This document shows, one piece after another, positions 23,513 through 36,083 of a DNA stretch of 64,000 bases. The stretch covers positions 6,758,001-6,822,000 of the forward strand of contig JAGYVD010000001.1 of NCBI GenBank assembly GCA_021209875.1, in the 5' to 3' direction. The notes under the pieces are model-generated. The model was not told the origin of the DNA, made no database searches, and saw only the letters and a program-made list of their open reading frames with translations. Each line of letters begins with the position of its first letter. The first letter of the stretch is position 1. A program made the position numbers and the translations under genes. Source of the DNA: Rosellinia necatrix (taxonomy: Eukaryota; Ascomycota; Sordariomycetes; Xylariales; Xylariaceae).

Positions 23513-24984
23513 GATCTCATAGTTACCTGCATAGTCAGTTATTTTTTGTTCTATTTCTCTAGTGTCAAGTGACACAGCGGTATTTGTACAACATCATGCG
23601 ACGGACGGTTTCTGGAGGACCTGTTCATTCTACTTAGCTCTACTTGCGGTTACGATTAACAGTGACGAGAAAATGTGTGCGTGGAGCCGCAGCCTGTAGA
23701 ACTGCCTTACACGAAGCCAGGATTACAGGGACTACATCTTCAACAACAATGCCGCTAAAATATAAGTTTAGCAAACGGAACGGGTCGTGCTATAAAGTAT
23801 ATCTTAGTAGCTTCAATGTAACGCGCTGCGCGCGCGTCGCTATTAGTATCTACCGCTGTGCATTAGATGCGATGCGACATGCGATTTCATTCCGCGTACA
23901 CTAGCAACTATGACTTGCATTTCCAGGATGACGAGAGAAGCATTCTAGGAGGTTTATCCGAGACTTTGAAGGATGATCCTGGGCGAGCATCCTGAAGGGG
24001 TTTTCAAAGCGGGCGCCGAACCAATACTATGTACTCAGCATGTTAGTTGGTTGGAGTCAGCCACACACCACCTCAACTCTGATCTTACCTACTGTTCGGG
24101 CCAGGTACCTCGCTTGTAGGTAGATATATCAGCCCACAGTAAATACGCCGTATGTATCACCAGATGGCTGGGGGGGGGTAGGTATTATTGTGGTCTGAGC
24201 TGACGCAACCCCCGCACCCTTAGATCATACGTCGTTGCGAGTCTCAACGGCATGTAAGTAACTAAGCCAAACTCCACGAACAATCAACTTGGCCTTTCCC
24301 CCTCCTTTGGAGGCTGACCGAAATTATTGGGCCTAACGCCAATTTCTCTTTTTTTTTTTTTTGGGTGACCAATATGATATGGATATGGTATGACCAGCGG
24401 CATCTCCACTATAAGGATTAGGACGGTACATCAAATGTGCCAGGGTAGGTGATAGACCCGCGAACTTCAGCCGGACCAGTAGAGATAAGTTCTTCTGAGT
24501 ACATAAAGGAAACAATACCGTGAAGCCCCATAGGGAATTAATATGTTGCATGTACTGTAACAGACTTTTACTAATTAAGTCTGAACAGTTTCCAACGTAA
24601 TGTAACTAGTTATATAATTAGGTTATAGTTAGTTCTACATCTATTTTTATATCTAAGTGGTTGAAAGAATAGTTAAAACATAAACGAATAATTATAACTA
24701 ATGATAATATAAAACGATGTAAAGCAGGTTACATGACAGTAACAACAGCGCAACGGCCAATCTGATGCCTTGTTTAGGTATCTAGCTGGGGTACGACTCA
24801 TAGCAAGTATTAGAATTAATGCCCCATGCTGGAATTACGACTAGCAAATCAGACGAACCCCTGTTTTTCCAATTCCTATTATAGGTGATCATGATCATCA
24901 ACAGAACCGTGATTCTCTGTGGCGGCGATACGCAAGTAAGAATAAATTAACCTTAACCGAACAAGGACTTACTAAGCCCTAGGA
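23513..24984. other. AT-rich intergenic region
   Basis: No gene seen. AT-richness increases from about 24.5 kb, with many stops in all frames. It leads into the decayed SDR gene. The composition is consistent with repeat-induced point mutation, though I could not calculate an index. Confidence 0.5.
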
Positions 24985-25879
24985 AGAAGCGGGGTTGGGC
25001 ACGCGTGTGCTATGGGGTTCACCCAGCAAGGGGCGACTCGTGTCATGGTTGCCGACTTACAACTCAACTCTGCCGAGAAGGTTATTACCGAGGTAACGTC
25101 TCTGGACACCTCCTTGAAGTCCGAACCTAGGCAATAGCGGTCGATGCGACGCTGAGGTCAGTAGAGAGGACCGCCCAACAGGCGATTCGATCCCTTGGGC
25201 ACGCATCGACTACTTGCATCAACAGTGCCGGTGCTAGAGGGTCGCCTGATTATGTTATGATGTTCGTGATCTAGTCCCCGACCGCGCCGATTATACGCAG
25301 ATTGGGTCCAAGCCGCAAAGGCGGTTTCGGAAGCCGACGTGTCCGGGTTCGAACGACTCTGGTGGCGCGGTACGTCTCCGCGACGATGAAGGTCTAAGAA
25401 GCTATCCGCGCCTCCCCCAACAGCCACCTGCAATTGGGGTTTCACAGGGAGCGCCAGTGTCAACATTGGTTGGCTCGCTTCCTGTCTGCCTCAGCCTCAC
25501 ATGATGCAATACACAACATCAAAACATGCAATGCTAGGTATCACCAGGAATGCAGGTGAGCAAAGTACCGCACGTCTTGCTCCACATTGGGTACTCCGGG
25601 GTTACAAGAATAGCACTCGATAACGCGACACATGGCATCTGCCTGTGTCCGTCTTGGGTCGATACGCCGATGGTGCAGTGGGCCGTCGAGGGTATACCAG
25701 GCCTGAAAGAAATGATTGAATCCATCATCTTGATGAGGCGTATAGCGAGTCCTGAAGAGGTAGCCGACGTTGCAATGTTCCTTCGCGGCTCCGCGCCGAG
25801 CTACATCATGGGCTGTGCTAGTGTATGGTTGTGGATGGTGGCACGTCCTTGGGGGCCAAACTCCAAACTCCAGATCTAG
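24985..25879 (+). pseudogene. Decayed short-chain dehydrogenase/reductase
   Basis: Fragments in successive frames follow the order of a classical SDR. The glycine-rich cofactor loop and second strand read SGVGHACAMGFTQQGATRVM then VADLQLNSAEKV. AIAVDATLRSVE and a split IDY...CINSAGAR follow, where the conserved NAG-type strand would be. The C-terminal part (25550-25879) reads GICLCPSWVDTPMVQWAVEG and RIASPEEVADVAMFLRG. At least two frameshifts and internal stops (for example the in-frame TAG after PRQ near 25133) separate them, and the catalytic YxxxK region is not recognisable. It is a dead or heavily damaged oxidoreductase gene. A cupin relic follows in the same orientation. Confidence 0.75.
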
Positions 25880-26309
25880 ATAAGAGTTAGTACCAAGGTA
25901 GCATCAGGCCTACCTAAGCAGGATTATACTTGTACACTATGCGTGGTCATTTAACCGCCGTACATGTGTAGGCATCAAGGTTACTGCTGCGGGGTACTGG
26001 AAGGGGTGCATTCGTCGATACAAAGCATACTGTGCCATCATAGGGCGGGATAATCACAGGGTTTGCCATCATTGCATTGGGGGCCAAGATCTGAAGAAGT
26101 GTTGGTAGTAGTGTACATCGGTATCATCAGGTCCGAAATGACCAGGGGCGGACTACGCCACCAACGGATTCCCAGTGTTAGGTCTGCCCTATACGTTCCG
26201 CCACAGTACCGGGTGTAACTCCGATTCGACAGCCTCAATCTCCTCTGTTGTTCGGGGGGATTGAAACTCACATTGAATTGCCCGGCCACCTCTGCATTAC
26301 ACCAACAGT
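25880..26309. other. Spacer between SDR and cupin relics
   Basis: No intact ORF on plus. It may contain the eroded 5' part of the cupin gene, but I could not recognise conserved residues. A minus-strand ORF (26038-26289) has no family features. Confidence 0.35.
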
Positions 26310-26516
26310 ACCGTAAACCATCTAATTGATTTTCGCCCCAGCGTCAAGTCTCCTATGCATCGCGGCATGTCTCTCGACTACTCGAGGGGATTCGAGCTGG
26401 TGTTTGATTCGGGCGAGACTTCAGTTCTGAGAAGAGGCGATGTTATTGCTATGCAACGCGGACTATGGCCCATCCGCCGCGCAAAATCATCAGAAAACGG
26501 TACCTTGCCTAGCTAG
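26310..26516 (+). pseudogene. Cupin-domain protein fragment
   Basis: A 68-codon plus-strand frame carries a recognisable cupin core: DFRPSVKSPMHRGMSLDY, then FELVFDSGETSVLRRGDVIA and MQRGLW. Against fungal cupin proteins of this type, a few residues are missing after SLDY (normally GIV.EG) and the metal-ligand segment after the QRG motif (normally .HAWRN) is lost. No start codon or N-terminal half is seen. I interpret it as an inactivated gene that may have belonged to the same metabolic locus as the SDR relic upstream. Confidence 0.6.
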
Positions 26517-28655
26517 CACCTTGCTACCAAGACACCTTAGTGAATACTCAATCTGAAGTCTCTCGGGCGAATTTTGTAACGACCTTCACAAGCTACATGC
26601 TTGCACTCGTGACCATTTGTCTTCTGTTTCCAAATCGCTTCGAGTACCCAAAACAAAACAAGAAGGTGAATATATGGTCTTTCAGCTAGGTTTAGTTCAA
26701 AATCAAGTTGAAACGAGCTCGTTGACGTACCCATATGGTGCGTCATCCACAAATGTCCAGAAAGCTTTCAATGCCGAAATTAGGCGGGTGAATACTGATC
26801 CAAGCTCTGTTTCAATGCCTTGCGGGAGTAGACAAACTAGTCCGTGGTATCCAAGTTGGTGTTTATTTTAATTAAGAGACCGTGACTAAGAAGCAGTTAG
26901 AGTTATCTTTGCCCGGTATTGATTCAACGTGCTGTCTGAATACGTCAGCCAATGGAGGTATGAACCTTTTAAACAAAATTCGCGAGTTAGCCGACCATTC
27001 TTGCTCCCAAGGAATGCACGGACTCGCTGGGGAGAACACATACCCTCGGGCAACAGTCTCTTCTTATCTTACTTCAAGATGTTTGCCCTGATCTCGTCAC
27101 TGACGACATGGAGATAAGTCATAAAGATCAAGGGTAGAGAATTCATGCGAAGATATCTGAAAAACGCATTGTAAGAACAATCACATTGAGATGTTGTAGT
27201 AAATTTTGAGGTGACGGGACTCCTTCATATTTTCGGGGGTGGGATAGCTCACCTTAAAGACGCCATCTCAACAAGGAAAGTATTCGATGAATTGTGGAGG
27301 GTGACTTTCAAGGTGTAGTATGAAGTTGGATTCTACGGTTCTCACTTCGATGTATAGACCTGGAGGGATATGCTCTCGCGCTCGTACCTGTATGCATATG
27401 GTATGATTCCTCTAACAGAGCTGATGCTAACTATCACACCGGAAAGTCAAGCGAACATATCGTAAAAATAACAAACAATATGCATGGGCTTAAAGACATT
27501 AAAAGTAAACATGGTCTGCATCATTGTCGATAGGGGTATCACGGGGTGAGTAAATAGGCCCGTTCTAGGTAGTAGGCGGTATTCGTGGTATTTATGGCTC
27601 AATAGGGTGAACAATTAATTCTCGAATCCTTCAAGACCCAACGGGATCTTGAAGATCCCTATATACAGCGAATTCCAGTATTACAACCACCAGAGGTGTC
27701 AAGTAGTAGCTGGCAATGATGGGCGCGTCTGTATTGATGGCAGTCATGATACAGGCTGCAAAGAATGCGCATTTGATGTAGATAACATGGTAATTCGCGA
27801 TAATTTTTCAATACCGATTCCACTATCAATATAAGACTGTCGCTCAAAGGATCAACGAAATGCGGTCAATTCACCTTACACCACAGAGAAACGTAGTCGG
27901 GAGAGATGCTTTTTCTTGCACATGTTGACTAGTATGTGGGGGAACTCACTGGTAATAGCTTCCAAGTTCTACTTTAGGTTCGCTACGGAAATTTCCTCAG
28001 CTATGTCTAGTGGGAAATAGAGGATGCTGGCCTCGTACAGAAGCTTAGTAGGTTCGTGAGGAAGAGTGGTAGAGTAGAGGCAATGGGCCAAATGTTATGT
28101 TATAAATACTCCCTAATCAGTACCTCACTAATCTCAACCAAGTTGCAGCGCTTAAAAAGCTAACGTTAGCTATATTTCTTCTCAAGTGAAGCGAAAACTC
28201 GAGCGGGGGAAAAGGGGGCGTGAGACGGAGTTCTTGCCCAGTGACCAAGGAAAAGCGCGTCCTGTCTGGCAATGCATATCAAAAACTGATAAACGAGTGA
28301 ACGATTCAAACTTCGAGTGGACTGATGATAGCAGCCCAATGCAGCGCTATGTAGCAAGAGAGTGGGGGAAAGCTAGAGACAACAGCCTACGTATAACCAA
28401 GTAATTAGCAATATTGAGAACTCAACATGAAAGTCTGTGCTGACTCACCATACCATGGTAGTGTGCAGGTTCCCCAGGCCCGTACGTTTAAATACATATA
28501 TACACTTGTTAATTTCATACTACATAAGTACATGCAGTACATAACTACATATACTTTACACATCCAACATTCAATTCCTCTTCCATCTTCCATCGCCCTA
28601 TTTCTCGTCTCAGCGGCATTTACGTCTTCGCCCACGTTTCACTAGACTCGTCAAA
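26517..28655. other. AT-rich region without supported genes
   Basis: Short ORFs on both strands (for example 26617-26871, 28186-28404) show no domain, signal peptide or repeat. The last ~250 bp contain TA-rich sequence and probably the promoter of the ORF at 28656. Confidence 0.45.
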
Positions 28656-29321
28656 ATGAGAAACCTATTCAGTCCCGCCCCCAAATATGCCATCTCTACA
28701 GAGATGTTCGACGACTGCGACGGCAGCCCTGCCTTGTCAATCTACCGTGGGGTTGTGCCGACAACTCCAGCCATCGAAGGCTCATCAGCTGCCGCCGTCC
28801 TGACACCTCTCTTTTCTTTCCAGGTCTACGTGACATACAAGGTCGATCTCGTATCGAAACGCGAGAATCTGGCTCAGAGGCTTTTTGATATCGCACTGGA
28901 AGAATTCCAAGACTCCGATCTTGTCCGGTTTGACATCTACTTTCGTCCCAGTGCCACCAACACCCAGATCTTACAACACTATGCCTCAGAGAAGAGAGCA
29001 TTGAAAAGCTATGCTACTCATGCAGACGGCTTTTGCGGCTTTGCGATTGTCATCATGGGTGAGGCGTGGGAAGAGAATGGCGTGCACCTCTTGTTTCATG
29101 ACCCGCCAGCGCAACATCTCAATTCTAGCGAGCGGGAGGCGATCCTCGGGGACGGCACTAACGAGGAAGGAATTCTGTTCGTTCATAAGCCGATACGCCA
29201 GGTCTCTATCGGAAGTTCGCTTTCTCTTGACTTGCGCGGGCTTGCTTACAACACCGAAGACTGGGCTGACTTTGACGAAAGATACAGAGAGGCTATTGAA
29301 GAGGGGCGTGTTCAATGGTGA
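28656..29321 (+). CDS. Hypothetical protein, 221 aa
   Basis: An uninterrupted, acidic, single-exon ORF between degenerate DNA and the chitinase locus. There is no signal peptide or membrane segment. Visible features are a helical block (RENLAQRLFDIALEEFQDSD), a segment FDIYFRPSATNTQILQHYAS, and a C-terminal part with ILGDGTNEEGILF and NTEDWADFDERYREA. Composition and regular alternation of hydrophobic residues suggest a folded cytosolic protein. I do not recognise the family and assign no function. The start is chosen as the first ATG after an AT-rich promoter-like stretch. Confidence 0.6.
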   Translation: MRNLFSPAPKYAISTEMFDDCDGSPALSIYRGVVPTTPAIEGSSAAAVLTPLFSFQVYVTYKVDLVSKRENLAQRLFDIALEEFQDSDLVRFDIYFRPSATNTQILQHYASEKRALKSYATHADGFCGFAIVIMGEAWEENGVHLLFHDPPAQHLNSSEREAILGDGTNEEGILFVHKPIRQVSIGSSLSLDLRGLAYNTEDWADFDERYREAIEEGRVQW

Positions 29322-29799
29322 TGAGCGTGGTATCGAGCATGGCCCACGGTCTGAGCAGCCTTGACAAGCCTAAAATACCTTCCAATATTTCAACAAAGAG
29401 TAACGTGATTATGAAGCGCTACTGCTGTTTATGCCATTCTCACACTACTACGCTTTGTAGACCGCTGTTGATGAGCTACGCGGCCATTGCCCCCCGGCAG
29501 GCTCGCCGACCCGAGGTTGCTTAGTTACAGGGTGCATCCTCATTGGGTCTCATCCTGTCATGCGCTTTGCCATTCGTTTTTACCATTGCTAGGCCGTATT
29601 TTAGCGGGCGCTACAACGTTGGATGCCACGGGTTGGCTTTCTTAGGCCATCATTTCATGGTTTTCGAAAAATGATACACTTTCTCTATGCTGGTATAGAA
29701 ATATAGCTACTGGAACTTGCTGCAACGCACATGATCGGGCTTGCCCTAAACCAAACGAACGGTCGTTTACTTGATTCCTTGTCACCCTACAAGCGCATC
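29322..29799. other. Convergent intergenic region
   Basis: Lies between the 3' end of the orphan ORF (plus) and the 3' end of the chitinase (minus). No gene seen. Confidence 0.5.
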
Positions 29800-32700
29800 T
29801 TAGGTCCATGGGCCACTCGCCGTGGTCCACATTCCATAACGACTATTCGGCACAGCGACACCACTCGGACCGACCTGGCTTCCTGGGTTTGGTTGAGCGA
29901 ACTGCAGCACATTACCTGCCCCCCCAGGCCCGAAGAACGACGTTACCCAGTTTGCCGCTTCATCGGTCGCCGAGGTAGAGAGCCCTTGCATGGCTGTCCT
30001 TGCTTGACCAGCCCAAGTGCCCGCGCGAGCCTCGATGGTCGCGAGATATACATCGATCCAATACGCCCACAAATCTCGCAGGCCCCGATTTGCGCCGGCT
30101 GGCCTGCCTGGTTCCGCACCGACATGGCTGCCCCAGGCATATGCTGCGTCAAACAGCGCCAGTGCGTTTTCAAATGCCTGGCCCGAAGCTTGGAATTTAG
30201 GTGCTATCTCTTGCCTGCGCATATATCCAAAAACCCCAGCCGTCTGTATCTCTCCACTTAGCCTCAAGTTCACTTAACGGTAAGTTTGCGGACGGGACTC
30301 ACATTGCGTTGGATGATCTTAGACGCACGCACTTTTCCAGTTACATCCAAGGTCCCAAGATTTTCAAACTTGAAAAAATGTCCCTTGTCGTTATTAATAC
30401 CCTTATACAGCAAAGCCATGCGGCCTCGACCAGCCGACGTGCTATCCCCTAGCACGTTGTTGCTGATGAGTTCTAAGACACTATAACCACCAAGATTTTG
30501 CACAGCGAAACTGCCCGTTGCAGCATTCAGTAGCACATCGTTCACCCAAGCACTTGTTGCGGCGGTATAGCCGTTGGGTAGTCGGATGGGGAGATTGAAC
30601 TGACCACCACCCCGCAAAAAATCAAAGAAATGAAGGACGGTCTGAGCCTCGAAGATATGGTCGGTTTGGTACGTGCTTGTATCGACTTGAGCTGATGTGA
30701 ACTTTGAAACGTCCGTGGGGCAGTTGGGTGTCGACATGCCTTGCTCGTCGAAACCGAACCACTTTGTAATTCCGTTTGTGTTCTGCTTGTTACACTCGGG
30801 GTACTGATTGAAGGAGACTGTCTGGGCGCTGGCCGGGTTCCCGGGATCCAGGAGCCATGTACCAGTCTTGGACCCTCGCTTCCACAGCTGGTGGTCAATC
30901 TGACTGATGTTTTCTGCCCCCCATTCTGCGCCTAAAGCGTCAAGGTCGCGCGCATCCATGATATTTGAATCGCACGTGCTCTCGTCTGGGCGACCGAGGA
31001 CTAGCACACAGGAGTCATCGGTTGCCCTTCGACTGATTGCTGTGGTGTCGCACAATGGACACGGCCCTGGCGAAGTCCCACCGCCATTATTACCGACAGG
31101 GCACTGGATACCCAGACGAATGATCGGACCGTACGTTTGAGCACGCTTTTCCAACAACCCGTTAAAGGCCCTATGGCCGTCTCGAATGTCAAAGAGATCA
31201 GCACTCGATGAGCTCGAGGCTATTTCACGTCGGCTGTAGATACTCTCATCGAATCCAGATAATTCATGAAGGCCTCTTGATGTGATGGGACAAGTGGTGG
31301 GAATGATTTGGATAGGGTCACTGGAAGCTATTGGGAGCGGCGACTTGGCCAACGTCCAGCCATTGAAGCTCGGCGCCTTGATTGATGCGTACAAGTCTGC
31401 GCCAGCATCAACCCCATAACAAAAGGTCGAAGACGACGGGGCACCGGAGCCTCCACCGTGATTAGCATCCGCGTGGAATCGAATCCAACCGTCGGCGACT
31501 AGATTGACACTCGCGCCGTCCGTATTGATGAAATTCTTGTTGAAGTCGATGCCAAAAGTGATCGTTGGCTTGACATGAAGCTCTACGAATCCGGAGGCGG
31601 AGACGCCGTACATCCATTCTGGTGTAAGTAGCTCTTGTGTTCCATCACGGTTGGGTGTTTGAGGAGCCTTGGGATCCCAGTCCGGGCCTTGGTCTGGATA
31701 AGTCTGGCGGATGTCCCAATCTGCGAGGTTCACGTTGGCTTCGAAATAGGCCCCCAAAGTAAGCTGGCCTTTGACCTGCCCCACGAGCTTGAAATTCGGC
31801 CCAATGGTAACGATGCCTGGGACCGCAAACGCTGCTCCGAATTGGTCGGCAGAAACGAGCGTTTTGTCGCCGCTGTCGAATTGGGCTGTTGCGACAGCAT
31901 CGGCTGTAAACTTGGCACTGACTTTGCCACGGTTATTGAAATAAAGGTAGGAATCTTTGAAACTGACGTGTCCCGAGTTACTAAGCGTTGTGATCAAGGT
32001 GAACCCAAAACTGGTGTGAAGCTCGACGTGTGTCGATGCCCGGACATCCAGTTTTCCAGACACAGTTGTGCCGGCGGGCCCAATTGGGCATCCCTGAACG
32101 ACTTCATTTAGCAGAATGACCGTGAAGTCATCAGTGTAACCATTAGAGACGATCGGGATATCGGTCACACCGTTGATGAGACCCTGGAGCCAAGAGATAA
32201 TGTCACTTCCAAACCACCGCTTGTGCAGCTCGTCATAGGGGAGCACACCTCTTCGATGGTCGGCCAAATCCTCCCGCCATGCGCCCTCTAGCCATCTCCT
32301 GTGATTGCCGTCGAGCGTGTCTAGCGAGCGCTTGCGTTTGGTCGCGGTTTTGTTGACGATCTTGTCCCAGTATCCTGGCTCGTTGGAGTAATCAATACGC
32401 ATTTGTGTATTTCCTAAATCGCGAGGAACCCGTGAAAAGTCATAATCGAAAGTCAAATCAAAGATCTTAGACTGAAGCAACCCACGCTTAACAAGATGTT
32501 TGGGGAGGCCTTGGTTTCGAGACTCTCTCATTTCCTTCACAACCGCATACTTGCCGGGCCCACAACCCTTGGGCATTTCCACAATGGTTCCGGCTGCACC
32601 ATGGCCTAGGTGAATCTTGTCACAAGTGCTGGTTTCCGTACGGTCTGTACACATCATCCGGACGGTCTGTGCTTCTTCGCTCTTATCATCGAAACAGTCG

Positions 32701-35345
32701 AATACTTCCCAATGCGACCCATCTCTGGCATTTAGTGAAACTTGGATTGTCTCCGGTGATGCCAATACCACGAATCCAAACTCAGCGTCGTTGGGATCAT
32801 CACCAAACTTGAGAGGGGACGATCCTCCGTACGTTGGGTCCAACTTGAGATCGAACTTGGAGTCGACACCAGGGCCCGTGGGTGGATTTGGAAACAGGTA
32901 CTCCAAGGGAACAGGCGAGAATGGCGATTGTCCAGCTGGGGGGTCACAGCAGAAAGATCGCTGTCGTTCGAAATGTATACCGCAGTCCGTACCTTCACCT
33001 TCGTAACTGGTGCTTAGGGATACCGAATGGCCTGTCGGACAGTGGTCATCGAAGCAGCTTCCCCCCTTGCCATACCATTGGCAGTTCTGCCAATCCTGAG
33101 TTTTCTTGCAGCAGAAACTCTGCTCGTCGTCCCAGCAGCTCTCCTCTGCCCACGTGAGCTTGTTCTCGTCCGAGCTGCAGCTTTCGCCGCAGTCAGTCCA
33201 TCGACAGGCAGGGAGCTCTCGCGTTGCTGGACAGCAATAGAACTTTCTCCCATCTTTGCATTTCTTGCCGTCGCCCCAGAAGCTGGATGCTAGGGCGACC
33301 TCACCGGGATGACACTGGCCATTGCAAAACGGATAACCACCACGCCACGAACAGGTCTTTGCGTCCGGGGCCGACGAGAAAGGACAGCAAATAGAACTTT
33401 GATGACCCTTTCCATCGCATTGTTGCGTGAACATGAGTACTTCTCCTGTTCTGCAGCCAGTAGTACCACAGTCCGTTACGCGACAGTCCCCTCCTCCAGC
33501 TTGCTCCCAGTTGTTCGCGCTCTCGGCTGCCGCGCCGATTGCGCCCAGCGACTTGGGGTATATCACACCTGCTAAAGCATCAAGCTGCGCGGTATCTTGA
33601 TCCAGCGACCAGATGAGCACGCCTCCTAAACCCATCTCGTTGGCCAACTTGATTTTGGCCTGGAATGTTTCCTGGTCGTCGTAGCTCACCCATTGGTCTC
33701 CGCCCCAGGTCACATACTTGACCTGGTTGGTCTTATCATAGTAGGGCGTTAGTCCATTGGTAGAGATGACGTCCATAATCTCACGATACGATAGGGTTCC
33801 AGAATTTTGAGTACATGGACCCGGCGAAGCACCTCCCTTGAACAGACAACCTGGTGTAGAGCACCCGGGGTCGCTCAATTGAAACGAGCGGCCATAGAAA
33901 CCTAGGCCGAGGTTGAGCTTGTTTGCTGGGATGGAATTTCGCCAGTACAGGTCTAAGGCAAGTTTGATCTCAGTCAAATTGGTGTGCGCCAAGACTGCGT
34001 TTAAGTTAGTGCCTGTAAAACTTGGCTGGAGTGAGCATTCGTACCATGATTCCCGATCGGATTTGAACTGTCCCATGTCCCGTGAAGGTCATACGACATA
34101 ACATTGATCCAGTCGACATGTTTTGTCATGGCGAAGAGGTCAAAGTGCCGCAGATACCAGTACGACGTAGGAGCTGTGAAACTAATCACGCCACTGAACC
34201 TAGCTCGCAGGTCGCTGAGAAGCTGGGTATAATTGACGCCATCATCATCATGGCCACCGCGATCTCCCGCTCCTGGATACTCCTAAGATCTCATTAGCTC
34301 GGCGAGGGAATGCGCACTTTCTATACTTACCCAGTCGAAGTCTACACCATCAAAGCCGTAATTCGTCATGAACGAAAGCAGGCTGTCGATGAACTTGGCT
34401 CTGTTTCCGGAGCTGCTGGCAATATCACCAAATACGGGCTGCGTAATAGTGCCATTATCATTGAAAGTCCACCCGCCAATGGACGCGATGACCTTTAAAG
34501 CTGGGTTCTGCTTTTTCAATCCAGCGAACTGCGCGAACAGCTCAGTGGGAACAGTGTCATCCATAGTTGTGATAGCATAGCTGCTGGGCGCAACGTACGC
34601 AAAGGAATAGTGCAGGTGAGTGATGCTTGAAACCGGTATGTCCTTCAGCTGCATGCCAATGCAGTTTTTCCGCCAGTTCCAGGCCTCATAGTATCCTATG
34701 ATGCGCGACTGGACATCGCCACCGGAAGACCCGGAGCCAGGCTGGTCGCAGTTCGACTAGGACAGACGGTTAGCTCGATCATTTTCATCCACGGGACAAT
34801 GAGAGACGGACTTGACATGTCGTGTTTGCATCATTGGTCTTCGCGCAAAATTCGGGCGTCGTGCCACAGAAGCCAAATTGACTGCAGCACACCTTCAAGG
34901 GACATTCTTGACCAGGAGTTTTAGCATAGCGACCGCATTCAGCCTTTGCGTCGCATTGACTCCAACAGTGGTCATTTGGGCTGGTCCCGTCACCACAACT
35001 GTCTGGGCCATACCCACAGAAGCCAGTTTTCGCACAGCAAGCACCGTTTTTGCAAGGCCTATTCTCATCGCAGGAGTAATCCTCAACGGTGCCGCCGGCC
35101 TGTCGTTTCTGCAGGACGGTGCTTTGAGCATAGTAGAGATCTTCGCTTGGGCAAATACCTGGCAAGGCTTTTGCCTTGGCCAGGAGACTCTCTATCGAGT
35201 CTACGACTGGGGAGATTGGAACACATGTGTCTGCTTCCGCGATACCGTTAGAAACAGGTACCACCTCTAGATGAGAGCTTGGCAGGCAGACGGCATATTT
35301 CAAGTGAGCTACAAGGCTCAGTAAGAAGAAAAATATAGTTCGCAT
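29800..35345 (-). CDS. Large secreted GH18 chitinase with tandem chitin-binding (CBM18) domains
   Basis: Exons 35345-34812, 34756-34331, 34282-34045, 33994-30303, 30243-29800; phases agree, 1,777 aa. A signal peptide (MRTIFFFLLSLVAHLKYAVC) precedes two cysteine-rich CBM18 modules (CKNGACCAKTGFCGYGPDSC; CPLKVCCSQFGFCGTTPEFC). The GH18 barrel runs from RIIGYYEAWNWRKNC. Its DGVDFDW-E catalytic motif is split by an intron, with Glu first in exon 3. Y-D-L-H-G-T-W and GVLIWSLDQD are also present. A cysteine-rich region (~570-745) and a ~1,000-residue C-terminal part follow. This matches subgroup C class V chitinases related in architecture to the yeast killer-toxin chitinase subunit. It likely degrades chitin outside the cell, in fungal interactions or wall remodelling. 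It diverges from a LysM gene, a pairing known for this subgroup. The gene looks intact. Confidence 0.9.
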
Positions 35346-36083
35346 AGTAGGGAATGAATGTTGAAACAATATATTTCAATTAATGAGCGAAAATATCCTA
35401 GCAGGCGAACTTCAGCGACTCAGATGGGCGGCCTTGGGTCACAAAACATAGGACTTGAAGAAAGCCTTTAAACCGGCTCGTGATATACAATTAACTGCCG
35501 ACGCGTCGAACATAGGACTTTCAGATTTCTAATGCGACATCTAAGAATCCTGCAAAGTTTTAATCATCAGCTCTAATGCGCGGTGGTCAGATGCGCTCTG
35601 CAGTTCGCCGTGTCACGCAGAAGGCCACCAATGCGATGTCGATTAACCCTCAATCTGAAATGAGATGTAAGCCAAGGATTCCCCGGATGCGCCGAGAACA
35701 TATTCCCGCAAGCCTCACTGCAACGTCGCGGCCTATTAAAAAGCTTAGCCATTCACCCTTGCATCTTTTCTCCGGACGGACATTCTTGTCTTGGCAATAG
35801 CTTGCGATATTGCAGATGGGGAATACCGCCCATGGCGTCTTTGGTGAGGCCTAGATCTACGAAAGCCGCTTTCTTAATTAAGCATCGTATCATCGGGGGC
35901 ACTGGCGTCAGCACAACACACCCTCGGCAACTACGCCTGGGAATAAAGTTATAGTGAAGGACTTCTAGTCAGTAGAGGCGGTCACCATCATGCTGGTGGT
36001 ACGACTCCTTTGCTTCGGCAAGCTCTACGCTCGATGATCGCAATCATTGGCACTTTCGCGCTGCTCTTTCAACTTCAGTCAAC
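35346..36083. promoter_or_regulatory. Shared divergent promoter of chitinase and LysM genes
   Basis: 738 bp separate the two start codons. No ORF of note. The divergent layout suggests co-regulation of the chitinase and LysM genes. I could not identify specific operator sites with confidence. Confidence 0.6.

Noticed and set aside
25158..25466. 102-aa minus ORF
   Set aside because: Shadow of the SDR pseudogene on the opposite strand.
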